From Ketobacter sp963922875 (GTDB lineage: Bacteria > Pseudomonadota > Gammaproteobacteria > Pseudomonadales > Ketobacteraceae), in contig CAWUJH010000001.1 of NCBI GenBank assembly GCA_963922875.1, positions 186,001 to 250,000 on the forward strand: DNA of 64,000 bases. The letters run 5' to 3'. The position numbers and the translations under genes were made by a program. The notes beneath the pieces were generated by a model. That model had not been told where the DNA came from and searched no databases. It saw only the letters and a list, made by a program, of their open reading frames with translations. Positions 1-7,646 of the stretch are shown piece by piece (position 1 is the stretch's first letter; every line of letters starts with the position of its first letter).

Positions 1-1
1 T

Positions 2-625
2 TTAACTGAAACTGGACTGGAAGCCGCCAACCTGGGTATGCAAGTTTACGGTGGCCATGGCTACATTAAAGAATGGGGCATGGAACAGATCGTCCGCGAT
101 GCTCGAATTTCAACACTATATGAAGGCACTACTGGTATACAAGCACTGGACTTGCTGGGCCGCAAAGTGTTGTTAGGCAAGATGAAAACCCTGAAAACTT
201 TCACCTTTGAAGTATTGAAGTTCTGCAAAGACAAAGGTTTGATTTCCAATAACCCTCACAAGAAAGAAATGAATCGCTTTGTGTGGCCGTTATTGAAATA
301 CACCACCAACTGGCAACAATACAGTGTTCGCTTGGCAATCCGCGCGCGCAAGAACTTTGATGTAGTGGGCTCGGCCTCAGTAGATTACCTAATGTATTCA
401 GGTTACGTCAGCATGGCTTATTTTTGGGCTCAAATGGCGCAGGTCTCTTACGAAAAGCTGGCGGAAGGCAGCGGTGATGCAGATTTCTACAAAGCCAAAA
501 TTCAAACTGCTGAATTTTACTTTGAACGCCTACTCCCAAGAGCCAAAGCGCATGCTGAGTGTATGATGTCTTCCACAGGCTCGTTGATGAAGATGAAAGA
601 AGAAAACTTTTCTTTTCTGGATTGA
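2..625 (+). CDS. Acyl-CoA dehydrogenase, C-terminal part (5' end outside window)
   Basis: The reading frame is open from base 2, so the gene enters from the left; only the last 207 codons are present. The segment around YGGHGYIKEWGMEQ followed by RDARI, YEGTTGIQ and LDLLGRK is the C-terminal FAD/active-site region of acyl-CoA dehydrogenases. The roughly 150-residue tail after it matches the extra C-terminal domain of the long (about 600 residue) bacterial family that includes fatty-acyl and 3-methylmercaptopropionyl-CoA dehydrogenases. The enzyme would introduce a 2,3-double bond into acyl-CoA in the cytoplasm. Substrate length cannot be told from this fragment. It is followed by a strong terminator, so it ends its transcription unit. 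Confidence 0.9.
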   Translation, partial: LTETGLEAANLGMQVYGGHGYIKEWGMEQIVRDARISTLYEGTTGIQALDLLGRKVLLGKMKTLKTFTFEVLKFCKDKGLISNNPHKKEMNRFVWPLLKYTTNWQQYSVRLAIRARKNFDVVGSASVDYLMYSGYVSMAYFWAQMAQVSYEKLAEGSGDADFYKAKIQTAEFYFERLLPRAKAHAECMMSSTGSLMKMKEENFSFLD

Positions 626-1033
626 TGCTTGAATTAATCCAACCTTTTCTATGACCCACTTCGCACTGGGTTACCTGTTGCCCTCCACCCCGGAGGGCTT
701 TTTTTTGGATGCGTTGAATAAAACTATAAAAATTTAGGTTGCATTTTAGGATGAAACCTGAAAATTTACCGGAATAAAACAAGCAATAGCTTTTTACAAA
801 AAGAAACAAGACCCTTTATTAATACGTCGACAGCCTCACAAAATAAGACTAGCGGTATCACGAGAGAGTTAGCGTCCGGGGTATACTAGGCGTATGATTA
901 AATGCAATAGGGACATGCCATTCGTATCTGCTTATCGTAAATTACCAGCAGCCTAAATTTGTTGTAACGGAATACAAATAAAGCGGGCGACAAAAACATA
1001 TAAAAACAAACTAATAACAATAACGGTGTTTGC
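626..1033. other. Intergenic region of about 400 bases with terminator and probable promoter
   Basis: Besides the terminator at 679-706, this AT-rich stretch carries no convincing ORF. A TATACT box at 884-889 could be a -10 element for the downstream condensation-domain gene, but no good -35 box is seen upstream of it. No RNA gene or repeat was recognised. Confidence 0.4.
679..706 (+). terminator. Rho-independent terminator after the acyl-CoA dehydrogenase gene
   Basis: A GC-rich stem (GCCCTCC pairing with GGAGGGC around a CACCCC loop) is followed directly by a run of eight T. It lies 54 bases downstream of the stop codon. Confidence 0.9.
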
Positions 1034-2626
1034 ATGACCTCCAATAGTGCGCTTTCTCAATTTGCTGATTTGAGCCCTGCTCAGCGTCAACTGTTGTTTG
1101 AAAAACTTCGCCAAAAGAAATTACATAAAGAGCGTAAACCTACTCAGTTTAGCGAGAAAGCTCGTGATCAATTTTGCGAACTGGCACCTTACCACCAGAA
1201 GCTGTTGCAGACACATTATAGATCCATCAGCCACAATCGTTTGGTGGAAGTAGCGCTCCAAGGCACCCTAAACTTAAAGGCACTACAACACGCTTTACTC
1301 ACACTGGAATCCACTTACCCCATTCTACAAGCGGCCATTAATAACCAAGGGGCGTTCGTTCCAGCGGCGGAATCAGGTTCCGGCCAGAGGGTTCATCATT
1401 ACGTAGTAAGCCCTGCCAAACTGGAAGAAGAGCTCGTTTCAGCGAGAGAAAAACTTCAAGCGCAACCCAACTCTGATCACGTACTGCATATTAGCCTGAT
1501 CTCTACCGACACAAAGAATCATCATCTAATGCTCGCCTGCCACCCGCTGGCCTTAGATTCTCACAGTCTTTTAATGCTTGCTGGCCACTTGATCAACTTG
1601 GCCAGCACCCAAGACGCAAAGCTAAATAACAACAATGCCTTTGATTTTGCCCATTGGTCAAAAGAAACCTTAGATAAATCTTTTTTAAATTCAGAGTGGA
1701 AACGTTTGACGCCTAAAGAATCCAGTGCAGGGAAAGCGGTTTCCTCACAAACTAGCCGTTATTCTGAATTTTTGTCACTGGATTTTTTACAAGATCATTT
1801 AAGCGCTGGGGAAAACGCCAAACATAAAATATTGGAGACCTTCCAGCATTGCTTCAGCACTTGGCTTGCGCATCAAGAAATTGCTTTGTGGGTGTCTGAT
1901 CCGAACCTGAAAGACAGCAGCTTTGATCACCTGCTGGGTTTTTTCCCATACTACGTGCCTGTTAAAACCAATCAAACCGGCAGCAAACTGAATATGGCAC
2001 AGCAGATGACCCAGCTGCATACGCGCTACTCTTCTGTATCAGAGCAATTGGCAAATTACTTATGCCAGAACGGCGTGCAAGCCCCGACAATCCACTATCA
2101 CTGGCTAGACATCACGCAATCAACCAATAGCGATATTCTCATCCAGTCCGCTCAACATAGCCATTCTGGATTAATGCTAAGCCCGTTGGAGATCCATGCA
2201 ACAGAAACTCAATGCGGCATCAGTTTAGATCTTTTATTCGACGACCAAAAGCTCAGCCTCGATCAAGTAAAGTTTTTGTTCCGCGATTTTAAGAGCCTTT
2301 TCGTCGCCAAACAAAATGATGCTGGCCGTCAACGGCTCAGCTTACCGGATCAATTACGTGAAATCTGGAAAGACCTACTACAGTTGCCAGAAATAGCGCC
2401 AGAAAAGAATTTTTTTGAGCTTGGTGGTCACAGCTTGCAGGTAACCGAAATGAAGTTCCGAATCAAGCAACAGTTAAAATTGGATATTCCAATTTCTGTT
2501 TTGTACGAACTTCCCACTATTGAGCAAATGAGCAACTTCATTCTGGCAACCCATGGCAGTCAGTTAGGGTTGTTGCAAACTGAAAACTCTGATTCGGAAG
2601 AAGAGTTAGAAGAAGGGACCCTATAG
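1034..2626 (+). CDS. Stand-alone NRPS-type condensation domain fused to a carrier domain
   Basis: This 530-residue protein has an N-terminal condensation/acyltransferase fold (about residues 45-425) and a C-terminal carrier domain (about 435-505). The carrier motif FFELGGHSLQ has its phosphopantetheine serine at Ser467. The condensation signature HHxxxDG appears as C169-H170-xxxx-D175-S176: the catalytic second His and the Asp are kept, the first His is Cys and the Gly is Ser. There is no adenylation domain and none nearby, so the carrier must be loaded in trans or carry an acyl group from elsewhere. The last 15 residues are very acidic. The TetR gene is convergent with a 4-base gap. The substrate is unknown; it could make an amide or ester of a small lipid. 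Confidence 0.8.
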   Translation: MTSNSALSQFADLSPAQRQLLFEKLRQKKLHKERKPTQFSEKARDQFCELAPYHQKLLQTHYRSISHNRLVEVALQGTLNLKALQHALLTLESTYPILQAAINNQGAFVPAAESGSGQRVHHYVVSPAKLEEELVSAREKLQAQPNSDHVLHISLISTDTKNHHLMLACHPLALDSHSLLMLAGHLINLASTQDAKLNNNNAFDFAHWSKETLDKSFLNSEWKRLTPKESSAGKAVSSQTSRYSEFLSLDFLQDHLSAGENAKHKILETFQHCFSTWLAHQEIALWVSDPNLKDSSFDHLLGFFPYYVPVKTNQTGSKLNMAQQMTQLHTRYSSVSEQLANYLCQNGVQAPTIHYHWLDITQSTNSDILIQSAQHSHSGLMLSPLEIHATETQCGISLDLLFDDQKLSLDQVKFLFRDFKSLFVAKQNDAGRQRLSLPDQLREIWKDLLQLPEIAPEKNFFELGGHSLQVTEMKFRIKQQLKLDIPISVLYELPTIEQMSNFILATHGSQLGLLQTENSDSEEELEEGTL

Positions 2627-2630
2627 CCGA

Positions 2631-3350
2631 TTAAAAATAATCCGCATAGCCCATCCAGAAGTCCATATCAAAATAACTGGAATCCGATCCTGGACCATCC
2701 AACCCCATGGACATATTCTGGATGGACGCCACCAGCAGTTGAATATCATTGCTATAACGTATATCACCCAATGGCGTCCGCTCCATTAAATCAATTGTTG
2801 CTACCGCAGAAATGGTTAATAGAAAGCACTGGATTATCTGAAACCGCAAAAACAAGTCATCCTTATCTGGCTGTAGTGCTTTCAACAAACCGACGATTTT
2901 AGACGCCGGACCCTGCATATATTGATTATACAGTGCCTGCATTTTCTCATCGGCCTCCTGAACCAGCCGGGCGCTTAATTTAACGGCATCCTGACCATAT
3001 CCTTCCTGATTATTCAGCACCCAAAATGGCAAATGTATGGCCATAGCGACATCGGTTACGTGCAATTCCCCCTGCTTGAGACGCAACTCCAAATCGCTTA
3101 CCACTCGATCAAATAATGGACGAACATCATTGTGCAGCTTCTCGATTACAGCCTCAATAATGCCGAGCTTACTGCCAAAATGGTAATGAACGGCCGAAGA
3201 GTTTTTTGTTCCAGCCGCAGAGTTAATCGTGCGCATCGAAACTCCGGCAAATCCCCGCTCAGCAAAAAGCTTGATTGCCACTAAAATTAATTTTTCTCGG
3301 GTATCCACGATATTGATTGTCGCCTTTATAAAATTATTATGGTCAGCCAA
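2631..3350 (-). CDS. TetR/AcrR-family transcriptional repressor
   Basis: The N-terminal helix-turn-helix is typical of TetR proteins: a TREKLI start, then LFAERGFAGVSMRTI and a VHYHFGSK recognition-helix region. About 170 residues of ligand-binding domain follow. The frame opens with TTG at 3350; a GTG at 3308, just before the HTH and about 12 bases after AAAGGCG, is an equally good start and would give 225 residues. It sits upstream of and is co-directional with nothing obvious except the cation efflux gene behind it, and it converges on the condensation-domain gene. Its target could be either neighbour; no operator was recognised. Confidence 0.85.
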   Translation of the reverse strand: MADHNNFIKATINIVDTREKLILVAIKLFAERGFAGVSMRTINSAAGTKNSSAVHYHFGSKLGIIEAVIEKLHNDVRPLFDRVVSDLELRLKQGELHVTDVAMAIHLPFWVLNNQEGYGQDAVKLSARLVQEADEKMQALYNQYMQGPASKIVGLLKALQPDKDDLFLRFQIIQCFLLTISAVATIDLMERTPLGDIRYSNDIQLLVASIQNMSMGLDGPGSDSSYFDMDFWMGYADYF

Positions 3351-3384
3351 GAAGAAATGTAATCAGGGTTAATCGAGTGTTACC

Positions 3385-4293
3385 CTAATCTCTATCATCT
3401 GGTTCAAAAAACAACCATACCACACCTGGAAACTGCTGGCGAAATGCCTGTTCCAATTGATTGATAGCGGTCACTAAACTAGCCTCTGAGCCAGTTTCTT
3501 TCATTTTTGCTTTCACCGCGACCATAAGGTCACTCCCCATCTGCATAGAAAGCAAATTAAAGACCTTGTCCACTTGTGGATGATTTTGCATCCAGCGCAT
3601 CATATCATCACGAACCTCTGGATCTGCACTCTGACCAATTAATAGCGAACGGACTTCGTTACCGATTATCACCGCGATAAACAGCAACAAGGCACCTATA
3701 ACAAGGGTGCCAAAAGCATCGTATATGGGGTTGCCGGTAACAATGGTCAAAAAAACAGCAAAAAACGCAAAACCCAAGCCCACTAGGGCTGCCAGGTCTT
3801 CACCAAACACCACCAGCAACTCACTTTGACGGCTCTCACGAAACCAGCGCCAGTAAGAACGCCCATTGCGCACCTTATTAACTTCTCGAAGACAACCCCA
3901 CAGAGAAACACCTTCAGCCACCATAGCAAAAAATAGCACGCCCACAGCCACAAAAGGGTAACTCAAGGGTTCCGGATGGCTTAACTTATACCAACCTTCA
4001 TACAATGAAAACAAACCGCCCAGGCTAAACAGGATGATGGCCAACAGAAAAGACCAAAAGTAGATAGCCTTGCCGTGACCCAACGGATAATCCTCTGTGG
4101 GAGGACATTTGGCGCTTTTAAGCCCTAATATCAACAATCCCTGATGGCCCGCATCGACAAAGGAATGGATGGCTTCCGCCAGCATGACTCCTGAGCCGGT
4201 AACCATTGCAGCCACCAGTTTTGCTAAAGCAATCGCTGAATTAGCACCTAGAGCGAAAAGGATACTTTTTAACGAATCAGCGCCATGCGACAT
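3385..4293 (-). CDS. Cation diffusion facilitator family transporter
   Basis: This membrane protein of about 302 residues has the CDF pattern of membrane segments. The metal-site motif HSFVDAGHQ (HxxxD) lies in TM2, a GHGKAIYFW loop follows, and a second HxxxD-like site (EDLAALVGL) lies in TM5. The short cytoplasmic C-terminal domain carries VRDDMMRWMQNHPQV. CDF proteins expel Zn2+, Fe2+, Mn2+ or Co2+ from the cytoplasm using the proton gradient. The frame extends upstream to a TTG at 4329, but the ATG at 4293 fits the family start better. Metal specificity cannot be assigned from sequence alone. Confidence 0.9.
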   Translation of the reverse strand: MSHGADSLKSILFALGANSAIALAKLVAAMVTGSGVMLAEAIHSFVDAGHQGLLILGLKSAKCPPTEDYPLGHGKAIYFWSFLLAIILFSLGGLFSLYEGWYKLSHPEPLSYPFVAVGVLFFAMVAEGVSLWGCLREVNKVRNGRSYWRWFRESRQSELLVVFGEDLAALVGLGFAFFAVFLTIVTGNPIYDAFGTLVIGALLLFIAVIIGNEVRSLLIGQSADPEVRDDMMRWMQNHPQVDKVFNLLSMQMGSDLMVAVKAKMKETGSEASLVTAINQLEQAFRQQFPGVVWLFFEPDDRD

Positions 4294-4426
4294 AAAAGTG
4301 CCCAAAAATAAAAGGCCGATTATACCCAAAGCGCCAAGGGTTATAACTGCTCATCTATAAAAAAACCACAGAATGAGCCATTCAACTAGAAGCAATGACT
4401 GCCACTATGATTATTATTACAACGAC

Positions 4427-4582
4427 TCAGCATTCTCCAAAAGCGGTATCGGTATTGCTCGAACACTTGTTCAGACTGCCTTCCGCGCGGACTAAACCTG
4501 GCACAAACAACAAAAACATCGCCACCAATGCTAGTGGTAAAGCCACCGAACCCAACCAATCTAAAAAGCGTGTTCCACTCAT
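4427..4582 (-). CDS. Small membrane or secreted protein of 51 residues
   Basis: Reading the minus strand from an ATG at 4582, preceded by GGGAG at good spacing, gives a 51-residue frame. It has a short polar start, a hydrophobic stretch of about 22 residues (LGSVALPLALVAMFLLFVPG) and an AEG junction that looks like a signal-peptidase site. The polar tail holds two cysteines, one at the very end. No family is recognised. The ribosome-binding site, the hydrophobic profile and placement in an otherwise empty gap support a real gene. Overlapping frames on both strands lack these properties. It lies just upstream of, and in the same direction as, the cation efflux gene. Confidence 0.4.
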   Translation of the reverse strand: MSGTRFLDWLGSVALPLALVAMFLLFVPGLVRAEGSLNKCSSNTDTAFGEC

Positions 4583-4988
4583 AACCATCTCCCTGCATCA
4601 CTCAATGTAGCGTTGCATTCTGCCGACGAAACACTTTACTACCAACGCATCAGCTCTTGGCCTGCGTTGGCACTTTTCCATGACGTGAGAATCCAGTTTA
4701 TGCCGATTTCACGGCCGTGCAAGCATCAAGTCATCCACACTTTTTCCACAGAAGTTAACTCAATTTTCACCAAACTACTGCAACCCCATTGATGTCACTC
4801 AAGTTTTCTTGCACCCTATACCAACCGTTAAGAATAAATCCTGACAGTTCAGTAACGAATCTATCTAATTCTGGTGAAAAAGAACTAAGCAGAGCCATTA
4901 ACTTGCGGCCAGATAAATGCAAATTGATTATCATTAGCGAACTCTGCCTAATTAAAAGGCTTCATTTTGGAAATTTTTCGAAACAACC
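4583..4988. other. Intergenic region of about 400 bases upstream of rsuA
   Basis: No gene is supported here. It holds a Fur-box-like element (4920-4938) and two one-mismatch DnaA-box-like nonamers at 4731-4739 and 4742-4750. The rest is AT-rich without repeats. Confidence 0.4.
4920..4938 (+). promoter_or_regulatory. Fur-box-like operator upstream of rsuA
   Basis: The 19 bases CAAATTGATTATCATTAGC match the classical Fur consensus GATAATGATAATCATTATC at 14 of 19 positions, with the right half nearly perfect. It lies about 50 bases before the rsuA start. Such matches occur by chance in AT-rich DNA and iron control of rsuA is not expected, so this is only a candidate. Confidence 0.3.
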
Positions 4989-5681
4989 ATGCGTCTTGAT
5001 AAATTTATTAGCCACCACTGCAAACTCTCCCGCAAGCAGACAAAACAGGGCATCAAAGAGGGGCTTGCATCAATCAATCAAATCACAGTGACGGACCCGC
5101 AGACATTAGTCAACGAACATGATCAAGTGCGCTTCGCTGGCGAACCGATCCAGGCCCTGGGGAATCTCTATTTTATGCTGAACAAGCCCATGGGGTATGT
5201 TTGCACCCACTCCGATAGCCATCATCCTAGCGCACTTACTTTGCTGGATAGTCTCTGCGATTTACATTTTGCCGGGCGCCTTGATGCGGATACTACCGGT
5301 TTGGTACTGATTACCAATGACGGTAACTGGAGCCATCGGGTAACAGCACCCAGGCACAGCAAGATTAAATGTTATGCAGTGTCTTTAGCTAACCCGCTAC
5401 CAGAATCCACCCAGGCACATTTTCAAGCGGGTTTATCTCTGAAAAGTGAGAATAAATTAACTCGCCCAGCTACCCTAAAATGGATAACACCTACCCAAGT
5501 GCATTTAACCTTACAAGAAGGTAAATATCATCAGGTTAAACGAATGTTTGCGGCTGTTGGCAATCATGTTACAGCCTTGCATCGGATTCAAATCGGTGAC
5601 ATTGTGTTAGATCCAAGCTTGCAGCCTGGGGCATACAGATCATTGACAGAACAGGAAATTCGGAGCATTTACTCACAATGA
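4989..5681 (+). CDS. rsuA: 16S rRNA pseudouridine(516) synthase RsuA
   Basis: This 230-residue protein has an N-terminal S4 RNA-binding domain (MRLDKFISHHCKLSRKQ, residues 1-60). The RsuA/RluB/RluE-type catalytic domain follows, with the motif AGRLDADTTGLVLITNDG holding the catalytic Asp and QVKRMFAAVGNHV near the end. Length and motif match RsuA, which isomerises U516 of 16S rRNA. It overlaps the next gene by four bases (ATGA), so the two are translationally coupled into an rRNA-modification pair. RluE/RluF relatives are possible but the S4 domain favours RsuA. Confidence 0.88.
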   Translation: MRLDKFISHHCKLSRKQTKQGIKEGLASINQITVTDPQTLVNEHDQVRFAGEPIQALGNLYFMLNKPMGYVCTHSDSHHPSALTLLDSLCDLHFAGRLDADTTGLVLITNDGNWSHRVTAPRHSKIKCYAVSLANPLPESTQAHFQAGLSLKSENKLTRPATLKWITPTQVHLTLQEGKYHQVKRMFAAVGNHVTALHRIQIGDIVLDPSLQPGAYRSLTEQEIRSIYSQ

Positions 5682-6718
5682 CCAACCTGGCACTGACGGC
5701 ATTATGCGATGAGCTTACTAATCAACCCGGCAAAAAATTGCTGGTGGCGGACGAACATTTAGACAGTAATCTATTGTTGACATTAAAAGGACTAGTGCAG
5801 TTCTATTTATTGACTAATCGATTCGACATCTATCAATCGGCGCTGGATAACGGAATCGAATGTTTTTTTAACGATATGGATTTGTCGGTTTGCGATAAAG
5901 ACTTTGATATTATTGCGTACCGAATATCAAAAGAAAAAGCCATTGTCCATCACTTAATAAACCAAGCCCCTGACCATCTAACTGCCGGCGGTCACTTTGT
6001 TTTTTGTGGCCATAAAAATGAAGGCATGAAAACCTATTTATCTAAAGCAGAGAGTTTTTTTGGTAGCAAAGCCGAGGTGAGTAAAGGCCAGCGCCAACTA
6101 AAAATTGCAAGCCTGCAACCTGGTATCCTGAACCAACCCTTAGATGATAAAGCCTATGAAGAAACCGTTCTCATTGGTCAGGCACACGGCCTGGACCTCT
6201 ATAGCAAACCCGGTCAATACGGCTGGAATAAAATCGATCAAGGTAGCGAATTACTTGCCAAAATTGTGGCCGCATTTATTCATGATCGCGCCGCTGCACC
6301 GGCCACTTTGCTGGATCTAGGTTGCGGCTATGGCTACTTGTCCGTATGTGCGTGGCATTTCGGCATTCCCTATATCGTAGCCACTGATAACAACGCCGCT
6401 GCTCTCACCAGTTGCCGCTATAATTTTTCTCACAATGGCATCAATGGCGAAGTAATTACCGCCGATTGTGCTACTTCAATCCACCATCAGTTTGATTTGG
6501 TTATTTGCAATCCACCCTTTCACAAAGGGTTCGATACAGAAAAATCACTGACCGAAACTTTTGTGAAAAGTGCCAGTCTCCATCTTAAAAATAGCGGTAC
6601 GGCTTTTTTTGTCGTCAATCAGTTTATTCCAATTGAGCAAATCGCAGTGCCTTATTTTCAAAGCGTCGAGGTTGTACACCAAGACGCCAGCTTCAAAGTT
6701 ATCAGGCTATCCTCTTAA
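5678..6718 (+). CDS. rsmC: 16S rRNA (guanine(1207)-N2)-methyltransferase RsmC-like
   Basis: This 346-residue protein has two methyltransferase-like halves, as in RsmC and RlmG: a degenerate N-terminal domain (1-165) and an active C-terminal domain (about 185-346). The C-terminal half has the SAM-binding LLDLGCGYGYLSV motif and the catalytic NPPFHKG motif of RNA guanine-N2 methyltransferases. It uses S-adenosylmethionine to methylate a guanine in small-subunit rRNA. It is coupled to rsuA by an ATGA overlap, which supports the 16S assignment. RlmG (23S) is the main alternative. Confidence 0.8.
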   Translation: MTNLALTALCDELTNQPGKKLLVADEHLDSNLLLTLKGLVQFYLLTNRFDIYQSALDNGIECFFNDMDLSVCDKDFDIIAYRISKEKAIVHHLINQAPDHLTAGGHFVFCGHKNEGMKTYLSKAESFFGSKAEVSKGQRQLKIASLQPGILNQPLDDKAYEETVLIGQAHGLDLYSKPGQYGWNKIDQGSELLAKIVAAFIHDRAAAPATLLDLGCGYGYLSVCAWHFGIPYIVATDNNAAALTSCRYNFSHNGINGEVITADCATSIHHQFDLVICNPPFHKGFDTEKSLTETFVKSASLHLKNSGTAFFVVNQFIPIEQIAVPYFQSVEVVHQDASFKVIRLSS

Positions 6719-6722
6719 GTCA

Positions 6723-6758
6723 GTTTTATCTGCGTAAATTTTTGTTCGCAAATAAAAC
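6723..6758. terminator. Hairpin between convergent rsmC and dehydrogenase genes
   Basis: GTTTTATCTGCG at 6723-6734 pairs with CGCAAATAAAAC at 6747-6758 (11 of 12 positions) around a T-rich 12-base loop. It sits in the 85-base gap between convergent genes and has A/T ends on both sides, suggesting a weak bidirectional terminator. Confidence 0.5.
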
Positions 6759-6803
6759 AACAACGCACTTAAAGGATAGAATCCTGGATAATTATAGTGC
6801 CAA

Positions 6804-7646
6804 TTAACGTCCAGCGAGCTTGAATGAAGCGGACACGAGGCGCTGATAAAACTGCGGTAATGTGCGCTGCATAGCATCCAATGCTTTAGCATCCGGACCA
6901 ACAAGAACCCGTCGCTTATCGGCGGCTACTGCTGCCAAAATCGTCTTTGCTGCGGAAGCCGAAGAGGTAAGAAACATTGACTCAAAGCGGTTACGTAATT
7001 TTTCCGCATCACCAGAACCCGTTAACGACTCTAGGCTATTACTCATACGAGCATTACGCGCAATATTGGTTTTGATGCCACCCGGATGAACACAAGTCGC
7101 TGACACGCCACAATCCTCGATATCCAACTCTTGACGCAGCGATTCAGTAAAACCTCGTACCGCAAATTTACTCATATTGTAGCCACTCTGAGAGGGCTGA
7201 GAAAACAAGCCAAAAACACTGGATATATTGATAATATGGCCTTCCTCTCCGGCCTGTTTTATATATGGGAGAAACGCTTTGGTGCCGTATACTACGCCCC
7301 ACATATTAATACCAACAATCCACTCATAATCCTCATAGCTAGTGGCTTCCACCGTACTACCCATAGCCACGCCTGCATTATTAAAAATCATGTTGACTTT
7401 GCCATGGTCCTTCACTACTTGATCAGCCCAACCATGCACTGCCTCCCGACTAGCAACATCAACAATGGCTGTGGTCACTTTGGTATCTGCCTTCTTAACT
7501 AAATCAGCGGTCTCTTGCAAACCTTCTGGATCCACATCTGATATAGCCACATGACAGCCTCGCGCCGTCAACTCCAGAGCCAACGCACGCCCAATTCCTG
7601 ATCCAGCACCGGTTATTGCGGCCACTTTATGGGTAAATTTTTTCAT
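6804..7646 (-). CDS. Short-chain dehydrogenase/reductase
   Basis: This 280-residue classical SDR has the cofactor-binding TGAGSGIG motif near the N-terminus, NNAG at about residue 85, a catalytic serine in ISSVFG and the YNMSK active-site motif. The acidic residue after strand 2 (SDVD) suggests NAD(H) preference. The start used is the ATG at 7646, which overlaps the stop of the monooxygenase gene as ATGA; the frame continues upstream but has no better start. The pair is therefore one operon, typical of ketone or alcohol degradation: the SDR interconverts an alcohol and ketone and the monooxygenase inserts oxygen. The substrate is unknown. Confidence 0.88.
   Translation of the reverse strand: MKKFTHKVAAITGAGSGIGRALALELTARGCHVAISDVDPEGLQETADLVKKADTKVTTAIVDVASREAVHGWADQVVKDHGKVNMIFNNAGVAMGSTVEATSYEDYEWIVGINMWGVVYGTKAFLPYIKQAGEEGHIINISSVFGLFSQPSQSGYNMSKFAVRGFTESLRQELDIEDCGVSATCVHPGGIKTNIARNARMSNSLESLTGSGDAEKLRNRFESMFLTSSASAAKTILAAVAADKRRVLVGPDAKALDAMQRTLPQFYQRLVSASFKLAGR

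Noticed and set aside
408..809. 133-residue minus-strand ORF
   Set aside because: It overlaps the end of the acyl-CoA dehydrogenase gene and the terminator, and has no family resemblance or ribosome-binding site.
4731..4750. DnaA-box-like nonamers suggesting a replication origin
   Set aside because: Two one-mismatch boxes only, with no AT-rich unwinding region, no further boxes and no dnaA or gidA nearby.
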